Origin: JAPLST01 sp964397565
Lineage (GTDB): Bacteria; Auribacterota; UBA3054; JAPLST01
Length of the DNA: 64,000 nucleotides
Direction: 5' to 3'
Assembly (NCBI GenBank): GCA_964397565.1
Contig: CAYNJC010000022.1
Coordinates: forward strand, 1-64,000
This document shows positions 36,593 through 44,701 of this stretch, in pieces (positions within the stretch are counted from its first letter, which is position 1; every line of letters starts with the position of its first letter). The position numbers and the translations under genes are program-made. The notes beneath the pieces were generated by a model. That model saw nothing but the letters and a program-made list of their open reading frames with translations. It was not told the DNA's origin and did no database searches.

Positions 36593-37500
36593 GGCATGTA
36601 CCGCATGCCGAACAACGCCAGCACGTGCAGCCCGGCCACGCCAAGGCCTGCCATGGCAAATGGGCGAAAATCATCCACGACCGCCGGCGCGCTCTGCTTG
36701 AATTTTGTTTTTTGCATTGCATCAATATGATGAAACACCGCGTTGAGGGCCGCCGGATTCCCGGCGCTAAAGACTGCGCCGCCGGTGTGGCTCGCAATGA
36801 CGTCGATCTCTGAGGGCGGTGCATTTTCCTGCGCAATGATCGCGTACACGGTGATGCGCTCCTCTTTGAGCGCCTGGGCGACGTCGAGGGCCACGCTGCC
36901 GCCCAGGTCGGCGCTGTCGCCGTCACTCACCAAAATGATGACGCGGTCGCCGCGGGCTTGCGCGGCCAGCAAGGTGCGACAGGCGTGCAGCGCTTTGCCG
37001 ATCTGCGTGCCACCCATCCACGGTGGCTGCTTTTCCGGCCGCAGAAACGGGGTGGCCAGCCGGATCGCGTTGACATCCTTGGTCAATGGCAGCCAATGCA
37101 ACACTTCATTGCCAAAAATCGTGAGGCCAAACGCGTCGCCCGGTCGATGCGCGGAAAACTCGTTGATCGCCGCCATCGCGCTGTCAAAGCGCGTGCCATC
37201 ACCAAACGGCGTGGTCATGCTGCCCGAGACATCGAGCAAGAGCAGCAGATTGGTGAGCTCCCGCGCGCGTTCGGGCGGCCCGCTGCGTTGCGGCACAGCC
37301 AGCAGCACCAGGGCAAGTGCCAGCAGCACGGCCGGCAGGAGATTCGCCGCATTCACCACGCGCCGCAGCCAGAGGCCGGATGGTTGCCCGCTGTGATCGA
37401 ACGGCAGCACCAGCCGAAAGCCAAGCCGCGTCCATTCCCAGTACGCCAGCACAACGGGCAAGACCAGCAGAACCAGCATGAGCGGATGCCGAAAGCTCAT
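36586..37500 (-). CDS. VWA-domain membrane protein (BatA-like)
   Basis: 304 aa from ATG 37500 (MSFRHPLMLVLLVLPVVLAY), the start that overlaps the upstream stop as ATGA. The N-terminal helix and a second helix near residues 55-70 precede a von Willebrand A domain: LLLLLDVSGSMTTP contains the DxSxS MIDAS residues, with GGTQIGKAL and VIILVSDGDSADLGG completing the site. A C-terminal helix (MAGLGVAGLHVLALFGM) follows. Two successive VWA genes are the hallmark of BatA-BatB pairs. The acting partners are the MoxR ATPase and DUF58 protein encoded upstream. Confidence 0.9.
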   Translation of the reverse strand: MSFRHPLMLVLLVLPVVLAYWEWTRLGFRLVLPFDHSGQPSGLWLRRVVNAANLLPAVLLALALVLLAVPQRSGPPERARELTNLLLLLDVSGSMTTPFGDGTRFDSAMAAINEFSAHRPGDAFGLTIFGNEVLHWLPLTKDVNAIRLATPFLRPEKQPPWMGGTQIGKALHACRTLLAAQARGDRVIILVSDGDSADLGGSVALDVAQALKEERITVYAIIAQENAPPSEIDVIASHTGGAVFSAGNPAALNAVFHHIDAMQKTKFKQSAPAVVDDFRPFAMAGLGVAGLHVLALFGMRYMPW

Positions 37501-38384
37501 GGGCCGGCGCCACGGATGTTGCCGGCCGGCTGCGCCGGCGCGTGATAGCACGCGAGCAGGGCCGCAATATCACACGCATGCCGGCCCGGCGGCTCATACA
37601 ACCACTGCTCAAGCGCCGTCAGCAGGCGCCCGGCTTCGGCATGCGCGCGCAAATGCACGCGCAGGCTGCCGGGCGACGCATCCGCCAGCATCAGCCGCTC
37701 ACGCCACACGCACATGAGCAATTGTTCCATGCGCGCCTTGTCTTGCACGGTCAGGCTGCCCTCCCGCGCTTTGGCGACCAGTGGCGCAAGCAGTGCCGCC
37801 GGCGTTGGTGGCACGCTGGTGGGCGCAACGGGCGCAACCACTTTTTTTTGGCGGCCGAGCCAGATCAGCGGCGCCAACGCGCCAGCCCACACCAACCAGA
37901 GACCACCCATCAGCCAGCGATAGCCAACCCGCACACCGGGCTCCGGTGTGCGCTCGAACGCCAAGGCGCCATTGTGATTGGTCGGGAGCAGCGCCGCAAC
38001 CTGCACAATCAGCGGGGCGTTCGTGCTGCCCTGCGCGTCCGCGCCGCACATCACCGCGCGCACATCATACTGCCCCGGCACCAGTCCGACAAAGCGAATG
38101 TCGTAGAGGTTGCTTTGGCCCGGCATGGGCCGCGTGCCGACAATCCGCGCAATTAACCGGTTTGTCCGATTGAGCGGCAGCACATCAAGATGCCCGGCCG
38201 GCGCGACCACGCTCAGGCGGCCTTCAATGCCAACTGTGGGCGGCGCGGCGCTGGCGACGACCGTAGCAAGACCAATGACGATGCCGGTAACGCGGTGCGC
38301 CAGATACGGCAGGCGCCCCAGCCTGCCACCCAATCGTTGCCGAGTCAGGGAACCCATCATACAGGCCATCGTGGCTGCATTCAT
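37497..38384 (-). CDS. Membrane protein of the VWA operon, unknown family
   Basis: 295 aa from ATG 38384, which shares one base with the DUF58 stop (TGATG). An N-terminal signal-like helix, an extracytoplasmic beta-rich segment (LSVVAPAGHLDVLPLNRTN, then YDIRFVGLVPGQYDVRAVM), a transmembrane helix at about 170-190 (WLMGGLWLVWAGALAPLIWL), a basic stop and a cytoplasmic helical tail of about 100 residues. Comparable proteins with an export signal, one late TM and a helical tail sit between the DUF58 and VWA genes in Bat operons. The beta segment resembles carboxypeptidase-regulatory-like folds, but this is not certain. Overlap with both neighbours implies coupled translation. Confidence 0.85.
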   Translation of the reverse strand: MNAATMACMMGSLTRQRLGGRLGRLPYLAHRVTGIVIGLATVVASAAPPTVGIEGRLSVVAPAGHLDVLPLNRTNRLIARIVGTRPMPGQSNLYDIRFVGLVPGQYDVRAVMCGADAQGSTNAPLIVQVAALLPTNHNGALAFERTPEPGVRVGYRWLMGGLWLVWAGALAPLIWLGRQKKVVAPVAPTSVPPTPAALLAPLVAKAREGSLTVQDKARMEQLLMCVWRERLMLADASPGSLRVHLRAHAEAGRLLTALEQWLYEPPGRHACDIAALLACYHAPAQPAGNIRGAGP

Positions 38385-39241
38385 CAGCGTGCGCCGCGCC
38401 CGAGGCAGTCGCGCTGCTGGAGGAAGTCGCGCACGCGCGGGAGAAAATGCTCGTCGGTGCGCAACACCAGACAATCAACGCCCGCGCGCCGCAGCATGCG
38501 CTGGGCCGCCAGCGGATCACACCACCGGCGATAGCCATGCGCCACAAACGCGTGCCCGGTCTCCGCCTCGCGGGCGCGAAACACGCCGCCGCCCATGCCG
38601 CCGTGCTCGGCCGGGTCCTGGAGCTGCAACACGATGCAATCGTGGCGCTGCGCCGCAATTTGCAGCGCCGGCACACTGTCCGGATCGTGCAAATCGCTCA
38701 ACACAATCATTACGCAGCGACTGTCCATGGCGGGCGCAAGTGTGCGCAACTTTTCACCAACCGTCGTCACTTCGTCGGCTTGATAGTGCCGCAGTTGGGC
38801 AAGCCACTGCAGCACCGTCGCGCGGGACAAACTGGGCCTGATATGCAGGGCGCGCGCGCCGCAGCCAAGCAGACCAACGGGGCTCAAGCGCGCCAAGGCG
38901 GCCAACGCCAGCCCGCCCGCAAGATGCACCGCCCAGCTATACTTGCTGCGCTGCCGCGAGCTGACACACATGGACGCCGACGTATCCAGCAAGAGATAGA
39001 CCGGCATGCGCTTGGGCGCTTCATACTCCTTGACATGCAGGCGGCCCGTGCGCGCCGTCACACGCCAGTCGATTAACTTGACCGGATCGCCGGCCTGGTA
39101 CGGGCGCGCCTGCACAAACTCAACGCCTGCGCCAAAAAACGGCGAGCGATCAACGCCATACTGCACGCTGTCCGCCATGCGCCGGATGGCCAGCAGAAAC
39201 TGGCGCTCATCCAAGTGGTCGCAGGCCGGCAGCGTCGGCAT
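38384..39241 (-). CDS. DUF58-domain protein (VWA-like)
   Basis: 285 aa from ATG 39241, one base after the moxR stop. Soluble. It has the DUF58 signature region GVEFVQARPYQAGDPVKLID followed by WRVTARTGRLHVKEYEAP, then VYLLLDTSASM with a DxSxS metal site, and MIVLSDLHDPDS. DUF58 proteins accompany MoxR ATPases and VWA proteins and are thought to act in assembling or activating metal- or ligand-binding complexes. The tight order moxR-DUF58-membrane protein-VWA-VWA-TPR supports that assignment. Confidence 0.93.
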   Translation of the reverse strand: MPTLPACDHLDERQFLLAIRRMADSVQYGVDRSPFFGAGVEFVQARPYQAGDPVKLIDWRVTARTGRLHVKEYEAPKRMPVYLLLDTSASMCVSSRQRSKYSWAVHLAGGLALAALARLSPVGLLGCGARALHIRPSLSRATVLQWLAQLRHYQADEVTTVGEKLRTLAPAMDSRCVMIVLSDLHDPDSVPALQIAAQRHDCIVLQLQDPAEHGGMGGGVFRAREAETGHAFVAHGYRRWCDPLAAQRMLRRAGVDCLVLRTDEHFLPRVRDFLQQRDCLGRGAR

Positions 39242-39242
39242 A

Positions 39243-40214
39243 TCACCCACATGCCGCCATAAGCTCGCGCACAATCGCCGCGCCCGACTGTCCTTCCGCC
39301 AGGGCCTCGTACGTCAAGCGCATGCGGTGCAGCAAGACATCCTCGGCCAGCGCGTACAAGTCATCGGGCAGCACATAATCACGGGCATGAATGTAGGCCC
39401 GCGCCCGCGCCGCCTGCACCAGCGCCAAGCCCGCGCGCGGGCTCGCACCCAGCTCAATCCGCGCGTCGGCCCGCGTCATGCGCACCAGCTCAAGCGTGTG
39501 CTGGACGAAGACATCGCTGACGTACACCTGCTGCACCGCGCCCATGGCCGCCGCCACATCGCGGCCGTGCGCGCAGGGACCCACCTCGTCGAGCAAATCA
39601 AATGCCGTGCGCGGTATCGCGCTGTGCGCGTCGTGTTTCAGCCCCAGCGCAAGCTGCTGCCGGACGATCCCGGCTTCCTGCTCTCGCGACGGATAGTCAA
39701 GGCGATGGCACAGCATAAACCGGTCAAGTTGCGCTTCCGGCAGCTCAAAGGTGCCGCTTTGTTCCACCGGATTTTGCGTGGCGATCACCAGAAAAGGCGC
39801 GGGCAACCGGTACGTTGTCTTGCCGATGGTCACCTTGCGTTCCTGCATTGCCTCAAGCAACGCGCTCTGCACTTTCGGCGCCGCGCGATTGATCTCGTCC
39901 GCCAGCAGTAAATTGGTAAACACCGGCCCCTGATGCGTCACGAACGTGTTGCTCCGCTGGTCCAGAATTTCAGAGCCGAGCATGTCCGCCGGCAACATGT
40001 CAATCGTAAACTGCACCCGCCGAAATGTTAAATCCAGCGCGCGCGCCAGCGCATTCACCAGCAGCGTCTTCGCCAAGCCCGGCACCCCTTGGAGCAAAAG
40101 ATGCCCGCCCGTGAGCAACGCCATGAGCATCCGTTCCACAACGATTTCCTGGCCCACAACTATCCGGCCGATGTGCGCGCGCAACGCCGCAACGAATTGT
40201 CCATCAGTATTCAT
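39243..40214 (-). CDS. MoxR-family AAA+ ATPase
   Basis: 323 aa, normal length. Walker A GVPGLAKT (about residue 43), Walker B LLLADEINRAAPKVQSALLE, sensor region VIATQNPVEQSGTFELPEAQ followed by LDRF, and the C-terminal helical lid. MoxR proteins act as cytoplasmic chaperones that remodel or activate VWA-containing partners. First gene of a seven-gene minus-strand operon ending at 31046. The upstream 495 bp hold no gene, so the promoter is presumably there, but no clear consensus was found. Confidence 0.95.
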   Translation of the reverse strand: MNTDGQFVAALRAHIGRIVVGQEIVVERMLMALLTGGHLLLQGVPGLAKTLLVNALARALDLTFRRVQFTIDMLPADMLGSEILDQRSNTFVTHQGPVFTNLLLADEINRAAPKVQSALLEAMQERKVTIGKTTYRLPAPFLVIATQNPVEQSGTFELPEAQLDRFMLCHRLDYPSREQEAGIVRQQLALGLKHDAHSAIPRTAFDLLDEVGPCAHGRDVAAAMGAVQQVYVSDVFVQHTLELVRMTRADARIELGASPRAGLALVQAARARAYIHARDYVLPDDLYALAEDVLLHRMRLTYEALAEGQSGAAIVRELMAACG

Positions 40215-40709
40215 CGATCTCCTGACGCAAGTTACCCTGGATCACCTACGCTGCAATCTCCGAACACCACAATGCACAAAGTATACCACAAGAACCAGCG
40301 CTGGTCAACGTGTGCGCGCAACTCCTGAAATTCCGCTATAAGGAAAGCACGCGCAGGGGTGGCACGGTGCCGTTGCTGGTGCCAACGACACACTACCGAC
40401 GTTTGACTGTGCCCGCATCCAAAACCGCATATCGGATTTTCAGGTGCAGATTCGCCGCACGGAGGCGGCTCCCATCCTCGCTCCACGCCTCTGGCGGGAC
40501 GGGACTAGCCAAGTCAGCTTTCTTTCAGCACCGACGTACCGACGTACTGACTATCCCGCCGTTGGCGCGACTCCAAGCAGCCGACGCACTGCTGTCTTCG
40601 TGGCCATGGCATCTGAGCTGCGGCAGGGCTCGGGGAAAAATAATCTTGCGGCAAAATCATTTTGTGCAAAATGAATTGCGGCAATTCATTTTCATAGCCG
40701 GGGAATAAC
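40215..40709. other. Gene-free stretch between alaS and moxR
   Basis: 495 bp without a convincing gene. It contains one copy of the CTCCAAGCAG hairpin repeat (40555-40580), direct repeats of CGACGTAC near 40532-40546, and an AT-rich inverted repeat next to the alaS stop. Short open frames here have no family resemblance. Confidence 0.65.
40668..40692 (-). terminator. Possible alaS terminator (inverted repeat)
   Basis: AAAATGAATTGC pairs with GCAATTCATTTT around a single loop base, a perfect 12-bp palindrome 18 bp past the alaS stop. The stem is AT-rich and not followed by a long U run on the minus strand, so it may instead be a protein-binding site or REP-like element. Confidence 0.4.
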
Positions 40710-43367
40710 CTATCCGCCCAGCAGCCGCTCGACCGCCGCCAGCGCTTCGCCGATTTTCTCCGGCTGCTTGCCGCCCGCCTGCGCCGCGTGCGGCTTGCCG
40801 CCGCCACCGCCGCCGGTCAGCTTTGCCAGCTCTTTCACCAGCGTGCCGGCGTGCCGTCCGACTTTCACCTGGTCGTCGCTCAGTTGCACAATGAAATTGC
40901 ATTTCTCGCCGCTGCGCGCCGCCAGCACGATGATGTAGCGCTCAAACTTGGCGCGCAATTGGTCACTCACCGCCAGCAACTCCGGCGCTTCGAGTTCGCC
41001 CAGATCGGCGACAATCAACGTTGCATCGCCCCACGCGCGCTTGCCGGCCAGCACCGTGCTCACCACATCCTGCGCGCCGGCGCTGCGCGCATCCTTGACC
41101 TTCCTGGTCAGCGCCTTGATCTCATCCTGCAGTTTCTCAATGCGCGCGACGATCTCGTCGTCTTTCACCGTCAAGTACTGCGCCGCCGCGCGCAGCAGCG
41201 CCCGCTGCCGCTGCATCTCCCGCACGGCCGGCATGCCGCACACCGCCTCGATCCGCCGCACACCCGCCGCCACCGCCGCCTCACTAACAATCTGAAATGC
41301 GCCGAGCCAGCCCGTCCGCGGCACGTGTGTCCCGCCGCACAGCTCGCGGCTGACGTCGCCAATCGTCACCATGCGCACACTCGCGCCGTACTTCTCATCA
41401 AACAACATCATCGCGCCGGCCTCCTGCGCTGCGGCCATGGTCGTGACCGTGGTCTCGACTGGCAGATCCTTCTGAATCGCGGTGTTGACCAATTCCTCGA
41501 TCAGGTCTTTTTCCTCGACCGACACGCCCGCGTGATGCTGAAAATCAAAGCGTAGCCGCTCCGGGTTCACCGCCGAGCCGGCCTGCGTCGCGTGCTTGCC
41601 CAACACCTGATGCAGCGCGGCATGCAGCAAGTGCGTCGCGGTGTGGTGCCGCATCGTGGCATGGCGCCAATCGGCGTCGGTCACCAATTGCACCGCATCT
41701 CCCTCGCGCAACTCGCCCTCGTCCACGTCCACCAGATGGGCGATGACATTGTGCGTCGGTCGCGCGCACTCCGTGATTTGATAGCATACCGCCCCGCGCT
41801 GGCAGGTGCCGCGATCACCTTCCTGCCCGCCGGATGCGCCGTACAACGGGGTGGTGTCCACCACCATCCACGCCTGCGCCGGCGCGCTTACGCGCGCACA
41901 GCGTTCGCCGTCTTGATTGACCAGCGCCACCACGCGCGCGGCGCAGGCCATCTGCTCATAGCCGACAAAATGCGTGTCGCCCTGCTGCTGGTGGATTTCA
42001 TCATACGCCTTTTGCAGGCGCGGCCCGGTCACGGCGCGGGCCGCTTTCGCCCGCTGGCGTTGCGCCGCCAGGCTGGTCTCAAAGCCCGCCACGTCAACCT
42101 GCCAGCCGATTTCACGCGCCATGTCCTGCGTCGCATCCAGCGGAAAACCGTAGGTGTCGTACAAGCGGAACGCGTCCGCGCCGCTGATACAGTGCTGCGG
42201 CCCGCCCTTCGCCACCACATTATTAAACAACTCAATGCCGGTCACCAGCGTGCTGGCAAAGCGTTCCTCTTCCTGGCGAATCAACTGGGTGATATGCGGC
42301 AGGCGTTCCTGCAAGGTCGGGTAGACCGCACTCATCTGGCGCGCAAGGGTCGGCAGCAACGTCGTGAGAAATGGTTCGGTAATGCCGAGTTTGCGGCCAT
42401 AGCGCGCTGCACGCCGCAAGATCCGGCGCAGGACATAGCCGCGCCCTTCATTCGACGGCACGGCCCCGTCGCCAATCGCGAACGCCAACGCGCGGATATG
42501 ATCGGCAATCACGCGGTGCGGCATGCCCGCTTCAGTCTCGGCCTCCGTCATCGGCCGCGCGCCCAGCAGTTCGAGCGGCGTGTACGGCACGCCGGCGAGC
42601 TTGGCCACCTGCTCGATCAAGCCGCTGAACACGTCGGTCTCATAATTCGAATGCTTGCCTTGCAGGACCGACGCGATCCGTTCGAGGCCGGCGCCGGTGT
42701 CGACGCTGGGGCGCGGCAGCGGCTCCATGCTGCCGTCCTCATGCCGGTTGAATTGCATGAAGACCAGGTTCCACAATTCGAGACACAACTCGTCGTCATA
42801 CTGCAAGCTGTCGGGCTTCGCCGTGCCAAAGAACGAGCGCACGTCAAGGCTGATCTCGGAGCACGGGCCGCACGGGCCGGTGTCGCCCATTTCCCAGAAA
42901 TTGTCTTTCTTGCCGAGCCGCACAATCCGCGACGTCGGCACGAATTTTTTCCACAAAGTCTCGGCCTCGTCGTCCTCCTCGAAGACCGACATCCACAGAT
43001 GCTGCGGCGGCAAGCCGTATACTTTGGTGATGACCTCCCAGGCAAACGCAATCGCGTCCTCCTTGAAATAATCGCCAAATGAAAAATTGCCGAGCATCTC
43101 AAACAGGGTATGATGGCGCGGCGTCTTGCCGACATTGTCCAGATCATTGTGCTTGCCGCCGGCGCGAATGCACTTCTGGCACGAGGTCGCGCGCGTGTAC
43201 GGCCGCGCCTCTAAGCCGACAAACACATTCTTGAACTGATTCATGCCGGCATTGGCGAACAGCAAGGTCGGGTCGTTGTGCGGCACGACCGACGAGCTGT
43301 CCACACGCGTGTGGCCGTGGCGCGTGAAATACTCGAGAAAGGCGCTGCGAATCGTCGCGGAAGTCAT
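40710..43367 (-). CDS. alaS: Alanine--tRNA ligase
   Basis: 885 aa from ATG 43367 (MTSATIRSAFLEYFTRHGH), preferred over upstream in-frame ATGs because an AGGA lies about 9 nt before it. Class II catalytic core: SSSVVPHNDPTLLFANAGMN, KCIRAGGKHNDLDNVG, FEMLGNFSFGDYFK. Anticodon-independent tRNA-Ala recognition region follows. The editing domain has HHTATHLLHAALHQ and CGGTHVPRTG (zinc-binding His/Cys set that clears Ser/Gly-tRNA). The C-Ala tail contains the glycine-rich GGGGGGKPH typical of the family. Essential, cytoplasmic. Expected length for the family. Confidence 0.97.
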   Translation of the reverse strand: MTSATIRSAFLEYFTRHGHTRVDSSSVVPHNDPTLLFANAGMNQFKNVFVGLEARPYTRATSCQKCIRAGGKHNDLDNVGKTPRHHTLFEMLGNFSFGDYFKEDAIAFAWEVITKVYGLPPQHLWMSVFEEDDEAETLWKKFVPTSRIVRLGKKDNFWEMGDTGPCGPCSEISLDVRSFFGTAKPDSLQYDDELCLELWNLVFMQFNRHEDGSMEPLPRPSVDTGAGLERIASVLQGKHSNYETDVFSGLIEQVAKLAGVPYTPLELLGARPMTEAETEAGMPHRVIADHIRALAFAIGDGAVPSNEGRGYVLRRILRRAARYGRKLGITEPFLTTLLPTLARQMSAVYPTLQERLPHITQLIRQEEERFASTLVTGIELFNNVVAKGGPQHCISGADAFRLYDTYGFPLDATQDMAREIGWQVDVAGFETSLAAQRQRAKAARAVTGPRLQKAYDEIHQQQGDTHFVGYEQMACAARVVALVNQDGERCARVSAPAQAWMVVDTTPLYGASGGQEGDRGTCQRGAVCYQITECARPTHNVIAHLVDVDEGELREGDAVQLVTDADWRHATMRHHTATHLLHAALHQVLGKHATQAGSAVNPERLRFDFQHHAGVSVEEKDLIEELVNTAIQKDLPVETTVTTMAAAQEAGAMMLFDEKYGASVRMVTIGDVSRELCGGTHVPRTGWLGAFQIVSEAAVAAGVRRIEAVCGMPAVREMQRQRALLRAAAQYLTVKDDEIVARIEKLQDEIKALTRKVKDARSAGAQDVVSTVLAGKRAWGDATLIVADLGELEAPELLAVSDQLRAKFERYIIVLAARSGEKCNFIVQLSDDQVKVGRHAGTLVKELAKLTGGGGGGKPHAAQAGGKQPEKIGEALAAVERLLGG

Positions 43368-43866
43368 AACCATCAGTCCTGTGGTATCATAGCTGAATGC
43401 CGGGGCGGTGCCATCTTGTCTATGGCACACTACTGATAATGATAATCAAAACCCGCGCGGTTTACAACCGCCAAGAGGAATCGGTGCGGCAACTGCCACA
43501 GGCAGTCACGCCAACGGCGTGGATGATCAGTGCGGCGAAGGGAACGCCGATCGCTCCCGCCGCTGGCGGGACTGAAGGTAGGTGCGATCGCCCGATCGCA
43601 CTTTCTGCTGGAACGCGCCGCGCACGTAAGCCCCGACAAGTTCTGCACTTATACAGTCATAAGTTCTCGTGTCGCACGAGAATGTAGCGGGATTTGGAAA
43701 TCCCGCATCCCCTCAGCGGCACGGGCGTGCCGCGTTCCGCTCGGCGCAGCCGCCGGGCTGCCGCAGCAGCCATGCTAATACGCGTACGCCAACTGATTCA
43801 TCCGCTTGCATGCACCACAATTTATTTCTCCGCGAAATAAATTTATGTGACATTATATGACATCAC
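43368..43866. other. Divergent intergenic region between alaS and the ech operon
   Basis: About 500 bp. The alaS-proximal 100 bp show no convincing consensus promoter. The middle is an array of short perfect hairpins. The last 60 bp before the plus-strand promoter are AT-rich with repeated TGACAT half-sites (around 43847-43872) that may be regulator-binding sites. Confidence 0.6.
43492..43733. repeat. Array of seven short perfect hairpins
   Basis: Perfect inverted repeats with 2-3-base loops at 43492-43506 (ACTGCC), 43507-43521 (CACGCC), 43556-43570 (CCCGCC), 43582-43601 (GTGCGATCG), 43664-43682 (TTCTCGTG), 43687-43706 (GCGGGATTT) and 43716-43733 (GCGGCACG). The stems differ in sequence while the format is the same. 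Confidence 0.75.
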
Positions 43867-43895
43867 TTGACATTTTATGTGATTTGTGCTATATT
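43867..43895 (+). promoter_or_regulatory. Sigma70-type promoter of the HTH-EIIA/ech operon
   Basis: TTGACA (43867-43872), a 17-base spacer and TATATT (43890-43895). The predicted start near 43902 leaves about 20 nt before ATG 43922 and rules out the in-frame GTG at 43886 as start codon. Confidence 0.75.
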
Positions 43896-43921
43896 ATACG
43901 ACAGATGCTGAAGAACCTGCT

Positions 43922-44701
43922 ATGGAACTGACTGTCCATGATGTAGCCGCCCTCTGCCGCGTGACCGAACGAACCGTGTACCGTTGGGTCAAGGCGTCCG
44001 CCATTCCGGCCTACCGCATTGGCGATCACTACCGTTTCAACCGCGCCGAACTGCTCGACTGGGCCGACCGCACCCGCATCGGCATGCCGGCCGACGCACT
44101 TGCCGAGGAACCCGTCGACACTGCACCCCTGCCGCGCGTCAGCGACGCGCTGGCCCTCGGCGGCATTCATTACCGCATTGGCGGCGCAACCAAAGCCGCG
44201 GTCTTGCGCGCGGCCGGGCAGGTCATGCATGTGCCGGATGACATCGACCGCGTCACACTGGTGCGCATGCTGATGGCCCGCGAAGCTCTGGCTACTACTG
44301 CGGTCGGCAACGGCATTGCCATTCCACACGCGCGCAATCCGATCGTGTTGCGCGTGCCGCGCACCCTCGTGGCCCTCTGTTTTCTTGAACAGGGTGTCGC
44401 GTTCGGCGCGCTCGACGGCAAGCCCGTGCACAGCTTGCTGGTGTTGGTCGCGAAAACGGTGCGCGAGCATTTGCATATGCTCTCGCGCCTGGCGTTCATG
44501 CTGCATGACTCCGCCCTTCTGGAGTGCCTGCGTCGGCAGGATACGCGCGAGGCAATCTTGCGCCAGATGGTGCGGCTCGAACAACAGGTGCAGCACCCTG
44601 TCGCACCCGCGCACAAGTTGCCGTTGCATAAAACCGCGCGCCGCGCGCCGGCACCCCCTGTCGTAGCATGCAAGCCATCACCGGCGCGTGCCTCATGCTG
44701 A
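43922..44701 (+). CDS. Fused helix-turn-helix and PTS EIIA-type regulator
   Basis: 259 aa from ATG 43922. Residues 3-51 form an excisionase/MerR-like HTH (TVHDVAALCRVTERTVYRW, then YRFNRAELLDWADR). Residues about 72-215 are a PTS EIIA-Ntr/fructose-type domain with the phosphorylatable His in IAIPHARNP (His136), preceded by LMAREALATT and followed by DGKPVHSLLVLVA and EHLHMLSRLAFML. The tail is basic and proline-rich. The histidine is intact, so phosphotransfer is possible and could alter DNA binding or act on the complex encoded downstream. It overlaps echA by 7 bp and has its own consensus promoter. Probably the operon regulator; the phosphodonor is unknown. Confidence 0.88.
   Translation: MELTVHDVAALCRVTERTVYRWVKASAIPAYRIGDHYRFNRAELLDWADRTRIGMPADALAEEPVDTAPLPRVSDALALGGIHYRIGGATKAAVLRAAGQVMHVPDDIDRVTLVRMLMAREALATTAVGNGIAIPHARNPIVLRVPRTLVALCFLEQGVAFGALDGKPVHSLLVLVAKTVREHLHMLSRLAFMLHDSALLECLRRQDTREAILRQMVRLEQQVQHPVAPAHKLPLHKTARRAPAPPVVACKPSPARASC

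Noticed and set aside
41592..43082. 496-codon plus-strand frame opposite alaS
   Set aside because: Lies wholly antisense to a certain alanyl-tRNA synthetase gene and has no recognisable motif.
43886..43921. GTG 43886 as start of the HTH-EIIA gene
   Set aside because: It lies inside the promoter, upstream of the predicted transcription start; ATG 43922 starts exactly at the HTH domain.
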